Assembly: GCA_947500575.1 (NCBI GenBank)
Contig: CANMSI010000002.1
Coordinates: 310,001 to 374,000 of the forward strand
From: an uncultured Flavobacteriaceae bacterium
GTDB taxonomy: Bacteria > Bacteroidota > Bacteroidia > Flavobacteriales > Flavobacteriaceae
DNA length: 64,000 nucleotides
Reading direction: 5' to 3'
The position numbers and the translations under genes are program-made. This document shows positions 1-9,010 of the stretch, one piece after another (positions within the stretch are counted from its first letter, which is position 1; each line of letters opens with the position of its first letter). A model generated the notes under the pieces. The model did no database searches. It was not told the origin of the DNA and saw only the letters and a list, made by a program, of their open reading frames with translations.

Positions 1-654
1 GGCTTTACGAACGATACCGAAAAGCAAGAAATAAGAAAGCTGAATTTTGTATCTATTTTGTCGGCAATATATACCATAGCAAAGAAGAATTACAAAGAAA
101 TATCCGTGTCAGATTATGAACTGATTCCTCAAAATGATCGAAAGTTGTTCGATCTTAAGATTGAAGGTGCTACCTATCCGCTATTGGGCAAAGATTACAT
201 CTTAGATATTGGTATTCATAGATTAGAGGTGGATAATGAAACACATGATGACTTTTATTATAGCAGTCGTGTCATAGACCAAGGAGATTTATCTACCTAC
301 TACGGCTATGAGACCATAAATGCGGAAGGTCATACCCTAGCAGCAGGAAAGGTGTATCCTAAGGTATTAAATACCATGGGTGATTTTCAAAAATTAGATG
401 CATTGGCATTACTCAAGGAAGGTATCACCTATGTTAGAGTACAAAATATACCATTAGAACTATTAGAAGTTTCCCTTCCACTTCACGTGGTAGGACCAGC
501 TTTTGAGATTCCGGAATTACGAATTGAGGTTGGTATTAATCCTACCTTTATTCTAAAAAAAGATGGAAAACCAATGTATGCCGTTGTCAATGGTTTCCTT
601 TTAAATCTTAAAGATGGGAAAGGAAATTTTGGAAATGGAATGATATTTAGATAG
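1..654 (+). CDS. Hypothetical protein, 5' end outside the window
   Basis: The reading frame is open from the first base, so the TTG at 58 need not be the start and the gene probably begins before the window. About 217 residues are visible. I do not recognise the family. The visible part has no membrane segment or clear catalytic motif, is mixed alpha/beta in composition and ends in a Gly/Asn-rich tail (GKGNFGNGMIFR). The stop codon lies inside a strong inverted repeat that also faces the end of the convergent A2M gene. No function is proposed. Confidence 0.6.
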   Translation, partial: GFTNDTEKQEIRKLNFVSILSAIYTIAKKNYKEISVSDYELIPQNDRKLFDLKIEGATYPLLGKDYILDIGIHRLEVDNETHDDFYYSSRVIDQGDLSTYYGYETINAEGHTLAAGKVYPKVLNTMGDFQKLDALALLKEGITYVRVQNIPLELLEVSLPLHVVGPAFEIPELRIEVGINPTFILKKDGKPMYAVVNGFLLNLKDGKGNFGNGMIFR

Positions 655-690
655 AGTAATCTTCAGCCTAAGTATACTGAAGATTACTCT
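653..690. terminator. Bidirectional hairpin between convergent genes
   Basis: A perfect 14-bp inverted repeat (AGAGTAATCTTCAG at 653-666, its complement at 677-690) with a 10-base loop lies between the two convergent genes. Neither side has a long T-run, so it may work as a bidirectional terminator or a 3'-end stabiliser. The left arm overlaps the stop codon of the upstream gene. Confidence 0.6.
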
Positions 691-698
691 TAGTGTAT

Positions 699-3600
699 TT
701 AATTGTTAATTCGGATGGTATTTCCTTTGCTCCAATGCCGGTCTTCATCACTGTAATATAGATATACGGTACTTGGAGGCGCGGTATAGTAACCTGGAAT
801 TTCGGCCTTTAAATCCAGATTAATAATTTGACCACTATTGGGGCCTATTTCTCTCCAATAGAACACCATATAATTATCGAATATTTCGTAAAATGCTACC
901 TTTTTTTCTTCCAATAATTCTTTTAGCTGCCAAGTTTGCACAGATGTTCCAGATGGGATACCTACAATAGCTGTGGTCATAGGTATTCCAGTGTTTGTTG
1001 TATTTTTTACTTGCACTTGCATTCTTGTATTGTCTCCCACATTTACCTCTTTATCAAAGATTTTAGTTGTCAAAACAACTTTACAATTCTCCGAAGAATT
1101 GGGAAGAGAACTATCCCAAGTAATATTCATGGTATACGGGAATGCAGTTTTTTGGTCTTTATAAACCACTTCAACTTTCTGTTTTCCGGTGCTAAGGTAT
1201 TTTTCTAACCCCTTTATATTAATTCTTCCAGAAGAAGTCATTTCAAGTGTATGTGAGAGGCTTGCTCCATTAACAATCAATGTAATTACTTTATTCTCTT
1301 CGGTTAATGCACTTCTATATGATCTATTATAAGCAATTAAAGCCTTTAAGGCCATGGATGTAGATTGTGTAGAACCGAATCTTCCATGTGCTCTGTACCT
1401 AACTAGTTGTTCAACTCCTTTTGTTATAAACGTTAAGTGTTTTTCATCATCCTGAATCAGAGCTAGTAAGGTAAATGCTAATGTTTCAATAATCTGAGCA
1501 TTACCATATGAACGAGTTATGGTGTTGGACACCGGTAACCTTGAAAAACCAAAATCTTCTATATTTTCTATCATGGCTTTAATTAAAACCCTTTCATTTT
1601 CTATTTCACCTAAATTATGACTTGCCAAGGCTAGCAATGCCATTTTATAAGAATCTTTGGTTTTAAGTGCATCCTTATACGCATACTGATACTCTTTTTT
1701 AAAATTGACCCCGATGTCTGACTCGCTTAATGCATATACGATATAGGCATTATTTACATCTTCTGGGGCTGCAGAGAAGCCATATTTACCACTATTCTGT
1801 TTAAACCCACCTTCACCATTTCTTCTGCTTAATAACCAATTTATGGTGCGTGCAATCATTTTGTTATCTACACCTCCATACACTTCCTTCATTTCCTTAA
1901 ACTGCATTAAACCATATGCCGAGAGGGCTTCATGGGGTGGCGTATCTCCGTACCATTCAAATCCATCTTCCTTAGTTTCATAAGCTGCTAATTTTTTATA
2001 ACCTTCTTTAATGTAGGCCAAAGCTCTCTTCTCTACTTCAGGATTGCTCTTTCCCGTTTCTTGGAGATATTTTAAAATTAAAATGTTAGGGTAGGTAGAA
2101 GACGATACTTGTTCAAAGCAGCCGGAAGGCTTTCTTATGAGTCCTTCTATTCCATTCATAACATCTCCAATTATGTCTGTATAAATATTGAATTCAGCTG
2201 TTAAGCTATGATCAACTGCATTATTAATATTGAACTCAAATGTTTGATTCTTAATCCCTGAAATAGCTACTTCGGTAGGGAAGTAAGGGCTTATGAGATC
2301 TACCTCTTTTTTAACTTGATCAACAAAATTTTCTGTTTCAATTTTAATATCAATTAATGCATTCTTATCTTTTTGTTTGGGAATTACAATCATATTTTTA
2401 ATTGTAGAGGCATTTGGCGCTATGGTTATTTCTGTATCAAACTCTTTTGCTAATACCATGGATTTTGGAAGCGATAGCGTCAGAGAGCCTTTAATAAGCT
2501 TGGAAGATTCATTATTAATAATTACTGGAACAACCACCGTATCATTCAGTGTAAGATAATTTGGGGTCTTGAAGTCCATATTTAATAATCTTCTGGTACT
2601 GTACTCTTTTTCTTTTCTTCCCACAATGCCATTGTATCCAATACCTTCTGCAATTATTTTAAAAGAGCTAATAGCATCAGAATTGTAAAAACTAAAACTA
2701 GCTTTTCCATTTTTATCTGTCTGAATTATGGGATTCCAATAGATGGTATTTCTAAAATCTGTTCGCTCGCTTGTTTCTTGTTTCTTTCCATATTTAGGCA
2801 TATAGAATTGTTTACTGCTGTAGGTAGCTTTGCCATGATTTCCATAAAAAGTCTGTACTACATAATTATTGTAGGCGGCATTATTCAATCGTTTCTTTCC
2901 GTAATTATTTATGCTACCATTATTCTTTGTGTTAATAATAATTACTCCGTTACTTCCTCTGCTTCCATATAGCGTTGTTGCAGCCATATCTTTCAAAACG
3001 GTAATAGTTTCAATATCACTTGGGTTAATTTCAGCTATACCCGTATTTTGAATTGTGGCATTATTCATTGGTACACCATCAATTACAAACAAGGGTTGGT
3101 TGTTTCCTGATAAAGAAGCGGTTCCTCTTACTCTAACTTGAGCAGTGCTACCGTAAATACTGCTTGCATTGGTAATAGTAACTCCTGCTACCTGACCTGC
3201 TAAAACAGATTCTACTTCTGTTCCTGGCAAAATATCTTCAGATGACACCACCGCTACACTTCCAGATAGATCTCTTTTCACCATAGTTCCATAGCCTAAC
3301 ACAACCACTTCTTCCAAAGCCTCACTGTCCTCTATAAGTAGAGCGGATGCGGCAGTGGTTGATTTCTGATTTCTCTTTACCTCTTCTTTAATTGATTGCT
3401 GTAGCGGTTTTGTATTTATATTGGGGTTCTCAATGACTCCTTGTTCTATAAGAATTGAAGATATTTCATTATTTGCATTTATTCCTCTTACATTTTGCTG
3501 TCCATTTTTATAAATTATTAAATCCTTATTGTTGTCTGTATATGCTAGCATGGTATAAGTTGTTCCAGGCTTTATTTTAAAATGAAATTCTCCTTTTTCC

Positions 3601-5312
3601 GTTGTATCAAATACCCGCACTTTTCCTCCGTTCTGGTCAAATAAAAGTAAATGCGCTTGCTCTGGATATCCTTGTTTATTTAAGATACTCCCAGACTGAG
3701 TTGTATGCCGCTCTGGTTTAAATTCTGCGTTTTCAAAACCTAGGTTATTGTTTAAAGTGTAATTTCTCCACCCATGCGTAAGCATTAAATAATCAATCCC
3801 TTTGGTAGCCTTGGGTTCCGTTTCATCAAAATAGAACATAGGTTCATGTATTTTTCCTTTCAGTTCTGAGGAAAGCAATAAATGAGAGATGATATGATCT
3901 TGCTTGTCATCAGCCAAAGACAATAGCTTATTATCGGCAATAGCTAAAGAAAGATTGGCCGGTATTGGGTTATTATTCTTATCACTGGTATAAAGAGAGA
4001 CTATTACTTCTTCTCTGGTTTCGTAAATTGTCTTTTTTAGATCAATATCAATTTTTAAAAGCTTGGTTGGATGTAAAAAAATTAGGCGTTCCGCTAGGAT
4101 ATGCCCCTTGGTGTCTAAAAGCGAGAACTTTGTAACTCCTATAGAAAAATCTTTAGCATTGATGACTATTTTCTTTTGATCTTTCTGGAGCACTTTCTTC
4201 AATAAGCTACCACTGGCATTCGTCACCTTTAAGCTGAGTTGATTTTTGGATAGATTATGTATGTTTAGAGTCACTTCATCTCCAGCATGTTCAGCACTAA
4301 AAGAGACTCCATTTTTATAAATAATCGGTAAGGGGATTCTTTTTTTAGATCTAAATGGTTTTTGTATGAGCGCATAATAATTTTTGCCTGTTTTTGGTGT
4401 CATGCTAAAGCCACCCATACCATCATGATAACTCTGGAAGGTGGTAATCGTAGTTCCCAATTCATCTACAATGACCCCTGATACATCTGCAGGTTTTCCA
4501 AACTCGTTTACAGATTTCAAGGCAACTATTGTGGGCACTTCATATATCAATTTCCCACTTTCAGGAAAAAATTGAAGATCCACCTTATTCAAAAGTATAG
4601 GTACGCTTCTTGAGATGGATTCCGTAGTTCCTTTATGAGGTATAAGAACATTGAGAACTACATCCGTTGAGTTCAGAGAATCTGGTAATGTAAATGTTGG
4701 AGAAGCATCACCGTCCGAGGATGTTTCCATAGTTTTGTTTAGGAAGACCACACCATTAATTTTAACTTCATAACGGATGTTTTTATTTCCTAAAGCTTTG
4801 TTTTTGAGGTCTTTGAAGTTGCAAATTGCTTTCACCTGAGAAGCTGCTCCATACCCTTCTTTTTCAAACTCTAATTTCATCAGAAGATTTGGTTTTACTA
4901 CCTTTTGAAGGTTCAGTTTTTTTGTAAAGAATAGGTCATCATCAAAGTTTCGCATCCAGTTGGTATGCATTTTTAGGGTATAAAGTCCACCTACCCAATG
5001 CTGTTGAATTTTAAAATCTCCATAGGCATACCCATGTTCAATATCTAGCTGAAGTGTTTTTACAACCGCTCCTTTTGGAGATATTAAATCTGCATACATA
5101 ATATCGCTAATATTAGAGGGCTGGTTAAAACTGTTAACTATATAAGATTTAAACCAAATTGTTTCTCCAGGAAAATAAATAGGACGATCTGTATGGGTAT
5201 ATATTTTTTCAAATGGAGTCACCGAATTGTTTTCTTGCACAAAGGATAATGCTAGTACGGAAATACTTAATACAAATAGGGATCTTATGGTTTTGAATAT
5301 AGGTGGCTTCAT
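699..5312 (-). CDS. Alpha-2-macroglobulin-like protein containing an internal TonB plug domain
   Basis: A 1537-residue exported protein. Residues 1-30 are a signal peptide without a lipobox Cys. An MG2-like macroglobulin domain follows (THTDRPIYFPGETIWFKSY near 38-57), then further macroglobulin-type beta domains. Residues about 660-800 form a SusC-type plug: a TonB-box-like EEVVVLGYGT, then VLAGQVAGV, QVRVRG, PLFVIDGVP, INPSDIETITVLKD and TLYGSRGSNGVIIINT. The A2M part resumes afterwards, with a thioester motif GCFEQ at 1064-1068 (CxEQ retained) and an alpha/alpha thioester domain. A2M proteins trap proteases by covalent capture; plugs close TonB-dependent barrels. The gene follows the barrel gene by 2 bp on the same strand, and that barrel appears to lack a plug. 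The domain calls are strong; the joint function is inference. Confidence 0.85.
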   Translation of the reverse strand: MKPPIFKTIRSLFVLSISVLALSFVQENNSVTPFEKIYTHTDRPIYFPGETIWFKSYIVNSFNQPSNISDIMYADLISPKGAVVKTLQLDIEHGYAYGDFKIQQHWVGGLYTLKMHTNWMRNFDDDLFFTKKLNLQKVVKPNLLMKLEFEKEGYGAASQVKAICNFKDLKNKALGNKNIRYEVKINGVVFLNKTMETSSDGDASPTFTLPDSLNSTDVVLNVLIPHKGTTESISRSVPILLNKVDLQFFPESGKLIYEVPTIVALKSVNEFGKPADVSGVIVDELGTTITTFQSYHDGMGGFSMTPKTGKNYYALIQKPFRSKKRIPLPIIYKNGVSFSAEHAGDEVTLNIHNLSKNQLSLKVTNASGSLLKKVLQKDQKKIVINAKDFSIGVTKFSLLDTKGHILAERLIFLHPTKLLKIDIDLKKTIYETREEVIVSLYTSDKNNNPIPANLSLAIADNKLLSLADDKQDHIISHLLLSSELKGKIHEPMFYFDETEPKATKGIDYLMLTHGWRNYTLNNNLGFENAEFKPERHTTQSGSILNKQGYPEQAHLLLFDQNGGKVRVFDTTEKGEFHFKIKPGTTYTMLAYTDNNKDLIIYKNGQQNVRGINANNEISSILIEQGVIENPNINTKPLQQSIKEEVKRNQKSTTAASALLIEDSEALEEVVVLGYGTMVKRDLSGSVAVVSSEDILPGTEVESVLAGQVAGVTITNASSIYGSTAQVRVRGTASLSGNNQPLFVIDGVPMNNATIQNTGIAEINPSDIETITVLKDMAATTLYGSRGSNGVIIINTKNNGSINNYGKKRLNNAAYNNYVVQTFYGNHGKATYSSKQFYMPKYGKKQETSERTDFRNTIYWNPIIQTDKNGKASFSFYNSDAISSFKIIAEGIGYNGIVGRKEKEYSTRRLLNMDFKTPNYLTLNDTVVVPVIINNESSKLIKGSLTLSLPKSMVLAKEFDTEITIAPNASTIKNMIVIPKQKDKNALIDIKIETENFVDQVKKEVDLISPYFPTEVAISGIKNQTFEFNINNAVDHSLTAEFNIYTDIIGDVMNGIEGLIRKPSGCFEQVSSSTYPNILILKYLQETGKSNPEVEKRALAYIKEGYKKLAAYETKEDGFEWYGDTPPHEALSAYGLMQFKEMKEVYGGVDNKMIARTINWLLSRRNGEGGFKQNSGKYGFSAAPEDVNNAYIVYALSESDIGVNFKKEYQYAYKDALKTKDSYKMALLALASHNLGEIENERVLIKAMIENIEDFGFSRLPVSNTITRSYGNAQIIETLAFTLLALIQDDEKHLTFITKGVEQLVRYRAHGRFGSTQSTSMALKALIAYNRSYRSALTEENKVITLIVNGASLSHTLEMTSSGRINIKGLEKYLSTGKQKVEVVYKDQKTAFPYTMNITWDSSLPNSSENCKVVLTTKIFDKEVNVGDNTRMQVQVKNTTNTGIPMTTAIVGIPSGTSVQTWQLKELLEEKKVAFYEIFDNYMVFYWREIGPNSGQIINLDLKAEIPGYYTAPPSTVYLYYSDEDRHWSKGNTIRINN

Positions 5313-5314
5313 AA

Positions 5315-8164
5315 TTATAGTTTAATGTTAACGGTTAATCCTATTTCTGTACTGATAGGAGTATTAAAAAAATTCAGATTTTGTCCAGAATTATGTGCAT
5401 AAAGACTACTGTAAGGAGATGCTCCTCTATACTTTGTGCGAGTGATTAAATTCTGAGCATAACACCCTATTTCTAGTGTTCTTATAAATTTATGCTCGTT
5501 GTTTTCAATGAATTTATAATTGATGTTTAATGATTTGAGGTTCAGATACGTTCCATCTACAATGGCATCTTCGGCTACGCCTTCATATCCGTAACGGATA
5601 AACCGATTCCCCTCTATACCATTTATTGGATTGGCAAAATCTACCGGAATCGTATTTGTAGTTCCTGCGGTATTTACACCTTCGAAAACAAAACCACTAA
5701 TACTGCGGGTAGTAGCAGATAACTGAGATGTGCCTAAGTAGTTCAATACGTTTTGGGTTCCGTTCCATACGTCACCGCCATTTTGATAATCAATCACAAA
5801 ATTGATATGTAGTTTTTTCCAACTAAATGAATTAGAAAAACCAAGGTTGAAATTAGGGGTAGGGTCTCCAATAATTTGAGGAGTATCTGCTACAAGTGGA
5901 TATCCATTGTCATCTATGATGTTATTTCCTTGAGCATCTCTTGCATAAGCAGTTCCTACGATGGTACCAACCGGATATCCTTCTATAAGGTTTTTGGAAG
6001 TGGATGAGAATCCGGCAATAGGAATTCTATCTGTGTCCTCATATATTTCTCGTGTAGCAGTAGTATAGCTAGAAAATACGATTTTGGGGGTATAAACAAG
6101 TCCATTATAGTTTCCAAAATAGGTGCTAAGGCTAAGATCAAATCCACTATTTTGAACAGTAGCAACATTGCTAAGTGTAAATTCACCTCCTTCTATTATT
6201 GGAAAGACACTATTTTTTAGTGTGTTATTATAGTAAGTAGCTTCAAAATCCAGATTACTATTGCCTAAGTAAAAAACCATACTTGTTCCCAATTCAAAGA
6301 GCTCTTCTTCTTCAAATTGCACATTATCTGTCACAAATAAATCGTTGTTCGCAGTGTATCCAAAACTATCTTGAGGCAATAATAGAAGAGAGTTATGACT
6401 TAAATTTGAATAAAACATGGGCAAGTGATTTATATCTTTAGAGACTCCACTGCTTATTTCAAGTTTTCTCACCCAATGAAAATCAAAAAATTCATTAAGG
6501 TTTAGCTTAAAGGCCAATGTTGGTAGAAACCATTTACTACCCTGAATAGTAGATGAAAAAGAATTATTGGATAAGGACACTTGCCCCTCTCTGTTTAAAA
6601 AATTGAAGCTAGCCTTGTTCACCAATCGCAAACTATTTCTATCAAAAGACCTTTCGGAATTGAACGTATTAACAAAGGATTCACTAGTAAAGGAATCAAA
6701 ACCGCTGACCTCTTTGAAACGATATTGTAGGCGTTGATAATTATAATTTACTGACGACATTAATTCTAAGCTAGAATTGTCAAGATCAATCCAATAAGAA
6801 AGGCTGGTATGCGCGTCAAAATTACCTTGTTCAAATTCTTTATCACTTTTATATCCGTCTAGAAACCCTACCGTACCAGGTAGTACTCCAAAATGCTGTT
6901 GGTCCTTTTTATTTTGATAACTTAATTTGGTAGTAAGGTCCATATTTTCAGTAATTGTAAGATCGTTTTGTAGGTTTGCTATAAATGTTTGGGAAGCTGT
7001 CTGGTTTCTATTTTTTTCTAGTAACCAATATGGGTTATTAAAAGAACTAGGACTAAAACTACGCTGCGAACTATTTGCAATGGCTATTCCTTGTGAATTT
7101 TCAAAACTGGGAGGTGTTGCCAAATAGTTTTGATACACATTATTTTGAAACCCATTTAAATTGGGTTGATTTTCCTCTTCTTTACTATATTTTAAAAAAG
7201 CTTTCCAACGGATATAAGCATTGGTATCTCCGTTCTTTTTATAGTGAAGTGTTAATTGATCATACGTACTTCGTTCCTCATTATACAGGTCTTTTCTGCG
7301 CGTATTATCGTAATCTACTCCCCATAAGTAGCTAGATGTAGCGATATTAAAAAAGAGTTTATTGGAAGTATTAATAATGGTTTCATATGGATTGTTATTG
7401 TACAGAATTGCCTTTTGCGCATTCCCTGTTCCAATTGGAACCAAAGCACCATTTATATCAAAGGGATAAAATCCGTCACTAAATTCTAAAGCACCGAGAC
7501 GAGGCCCATATGAAAATATTTCATTAGTTTCTGGACCAAAGAATTGATTTTGCCCAGCAAATGGTCTTCCTTGACTAAATTCTTTTTGAAGCAATGGTAG
7601 ATTACGATCATTAATAAACTGAACGCCCGCTTGTGTGCGTAAGCCTACTTCAAAAAAGATATCTGGTTTAAAATAGGTGAGCTTAACCGTATTGGGTAAA
7701 ACTTCAATATCACTTATTCTATTAAATGGGAAATACCCATTTCTTTTATTGTAAGGTTTGAATTGATGACTTTCATCATATACAAGCGCATTCTTTGATT
7801 TTGATTGTTTTAGCGCCTCTAAGTAGTCTTTTTGAATAATTGGAACAACTGCTTCTCTTTTTACATGGGAATTGGCAGAGGATTTTCCAAACATTTCTTC
7901 GGTTACGATAATTTCATAGGTTTTGAATCCAATGTAGGTGATAACTAGTACATCGCCTACTTCACATTCAATTTGATAATTACCGTCAAAATCGGTCTGA
8001 GTTCCAAGGCTCGTGCCTTTTATTAGGATGTTTACACCGGGTAATGGAAGTCCGTCGCTGTCTTTCATAGTACCAGATGCTGTGCCCGTCTGAGCTAATC
8101 CATAAACACTAAATATACAGCTGATATAGAAGAGTAATGCGGTCCTAGGTAGTTGTTTTTTCAT
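5315..8164 (-). CDS. SusC-like outer-membrane beta-barrel lacking a recognisable plug
   Basis: The start is placed at ATG 8164 (MKKQLPRTALLFYISC), which gives a normal signal peptide ending ...VYGLAQTG and a 949-residue protein. A carboxypeptidase-regulatory-like domain follows (GVNILIKGTSLGTQTDFDGNY, ITYIGFKTYEI). Where SusC proteins continue with a TonB box and plug, this one has only a short linker and passes into barrel-type sequence (INDRNLPLLQKEFSQGR, FSYGPRLGALEF, then many alternating strands). The C-terminus ends in strand residues TVNIKL. The downstream gene, 2 bp away, supplies a plug inside an A2M protein. The reading frame stays open upstream to ATG 8305, adding 47 residues with two hydrophobic stretches; I favour the shorter form because it begins with a standard signal peptide. 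Confidence 0.8.
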   Translation of the reverse strand: MKKQLPRTALLFYISCIFSVYGLAQTGTASGTMKDSDGLPLPGVNILIKGTSLGTQTDFDGNYQIECEVGDVLVITYIGFKTYEIIVTEEMFGKSSANSHVKREAVVPIIQKDYLEALKQSKSKNALVYDESHQFKPYNKRNGYFPFNRISDIEVLPNTVKLTYFKPDIFFEVGLRTQAGVQFINDRNLPLLQKEFSQGRPFAGQNQFFGPETNEIFSYGPRLGALEFSDGFYPFDINGALVPIGTGNAQKAILYNNNPYETIINTSNKLFFNIATSSYLWGVDYDNTRRKDLYNEERSTYDQLTLHYKKNGDTNAYIRWKAFLKYSKEEENQPNLNGFQNNVYQNYLATPPSFENSQGIAIANSSQRSFSPSSFNNPYWLLEKNRNQTASQTFIANLQNDLTITENMDLTTKLSYQNKKDQQHFGVLPGTVGFLDGYKSDKEFEQGNFDAHTSLSYWIDLDNSSLELMSSVNYNYQRLQYRFKEVSGFDSFTSESFVNTFNSERSFDRNSLRLVNKASFNFLNREGQVSLSNNSFSSTIQGSKWFLPTLAFKLNLNEFFDFHWVRKLEISSGVSKDINHLPMFYSNLSHNSLLLLPQDSFGYTANNDLFVTDNVQFEEEELFELGTSMVFYLGNSNLDFEATYYNNTLKNSVFPIIEGGEFTLSNVATVQNSGFDLSLSTYFGNYNGLVYTPKIVFSSYTTATREIYEDTDRIPIAGFSSTSKNLIEGYPVGTIVGTAYARDAQGNNIIDDNGYPLVADTPQIIGDPTPNFNLGFSNSFSWKKLHINFVIDYQNGGDVWNGTQNVLNYLGTSQLSATTRSISGFVFEGVNTAGTTNTIPVDFANPINGIEGNRFIRYGYEGVAEDAIVDGTYLNLKSLNINYKFIENNEHKFIRTLEIGCYAQNLITRTKYRGASPYSSLYAHNSGQNLNFFNTPISTEIGLTVNIKL

Positions 8165-8338
8165 TGGTATTGTCAATTGGTTACCTAACAAACTTAGGAT
8201 GACAATGGCCGGAGTAAAAGCGATAATGAGTGAAGTGTCTGTTTCAATTAGGGAACTACAATAGGTTAAAAAACCTGCTAATACTATAAAACCCCCAATA
8301 TTCATTGAGGGTTCTGAAAAATAGTATGTCGAAATCTC

Positions 8339-8506
8339 TTAGTATCCAAAGCTCACTTTAAGTGTATGCGCGTTATTGCTTATATACCAAAGCATGCTAA
8401 CTAGCGTAAGAGCAATAGTAAAAAACAAGAATACTATTAGGTGCTGATATTTTTTTGATAATAAACCTACAGCACTATTTTGAATAATTGTATTAATTGT
8501 GTCCAT
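8339..8506 (-). CDS. 55-residue single-pass membrane peptide (copy 1)
   Basis: A short gene starting MDTINTIIQNSAVG and ending KVSFGY. Residues about 22-42 are a hydrophobic membrane helix. It has the same length, the same N-terminal pattern MDxINxIIQxSAxG and the same last three residues as the gene at 8628-8795, so the two form a homologous pair and are unlikely to be chance ORFs. No Shine-Dalgarno sequence is visible. It lies just upstream of the plugless barrel gene on the same strand. I do not know the family; a small accessory or anchoring subunit of the envelope system is only a guess. Confidence 0.65.
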   Translation of the reverse strand: MDTINTIIQNSAVGLLSKKYQHLIVFLFFTIALTLVSMLWYISNNAHTLKVSFGY

Positions 8507-8627
8507 AATTTATACATTTTAGTTGATACTCTATTGAATTTTATAAGACCAAAATTAGGTGTAAAAAATCCTTTAGAGCTCGCCGTTATACGTGAAATGG
8601 TGCTCCCTGAAAACAGGGATGGGGTAT

Positions 8628-8795
8628 TTAATAGCCAAATTGAATGGTCATATAAGGTCCGTACAACATCAGTAATACTAGCATTATTAATAATACAGAT
8701 ACTATAGATACAAATAAGGAAAGTACCATTCCTTTATGCCATGCAGATAATGGTCCAATTGCGCTTTTTTGAATAATTTCGTTGATTACATCCAT
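8628..8795 (-). CDS. 55-residue single-pass membrane peptide (copy 2)
   Basis: It starts MDVINEIIQKSAIG and ends TIQFGY, with one strongly hydrophobic helix around residues 24-45. A GGAGG ribosome binding site sits four bases before the ATG, which is notable in Bacteroidota, where such sites are often missing. Twelve of the first seventeen residues match copy 1. The conserved head is amphipathic and would sit on one side of the membrane; the FGY tail would sit on the other. Function unknown. Confidence 0.7.
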   Translation of the reverse strand: MDVINEIIQKSAIGPLSAWHKGMVLSLFVSIVSVLLIMLVLLMLYGPYMTIQFGY

Positions 8796-8799
8796 GATT

Positions 8800-8804
8800 C
8801 CTCC
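8800..8804 (-). promoter_or_regulatory. GGAGG ribosome binding site of small gene 8628-8795
   Basis: On the minus strand GGAGG is followed by AATC and then the ATG of the small membrane peptide. It decides the start of this short gene and supports that it is translated. Confidence 0.7.
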
Positions 8805-8898
8805 TTTTTAAATTCAACTTCATAATCTTTAGGTTACATGTATTGTAAGATTGGTGGTTTCTATAGATAGAACAGGTATTGCGCCAAAAACCCTACCA

Positions 8899-8934
8899 TT
8901 TAGGTTAAAACCTAAAAAACCGGGTTGAACGGTT
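8899..8934. repeat. Two adjacent inverted repeats upstream of the small peptide genes
   Basis: TTTAGGTT-AA-AACCTAAA (8899-8916) is followed directly by AACCG...CGGTT (8918-8934). They lie between the OmpA-gene terminator and the first small membrane peptide gene, where an operator or the leader of the small-peptide/barrel transcript is expected. No known operator matches. Confidence 0.4.
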
Positions 8935-8943
8935 AAAAAAAGA

Positions 8944-8983
8944 GCATAAAAAGAGGGATAACCTAGCGGTTATACCTCTTTTG
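8944..8983 (-). terminator. Rho-independent terminator of the OmpA lipoprotein gene
   Basis: Stem AAAAGAGG-G-ATAACC / GGTTAT-A-CCTCTTTT with a four-base loop (TAGC) and one mismatch. Read on the minus strand it is followed by T-rich sequence. It lies about 30 bp past the OmpA stop codon. Confidence 0.8.
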
Positions 8984-9010
8984 AATATTGTACTATATGT
9001 TACTTAGTAT

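Noticed and set aside
8480-8707. Plus-strand ORF across the small peptide genes
   Set aside because: It is antisense to the homologous 55-residue genes and to the gap between them, and shows no recognisable domain; the minus-strand pair has clear mutual homology.
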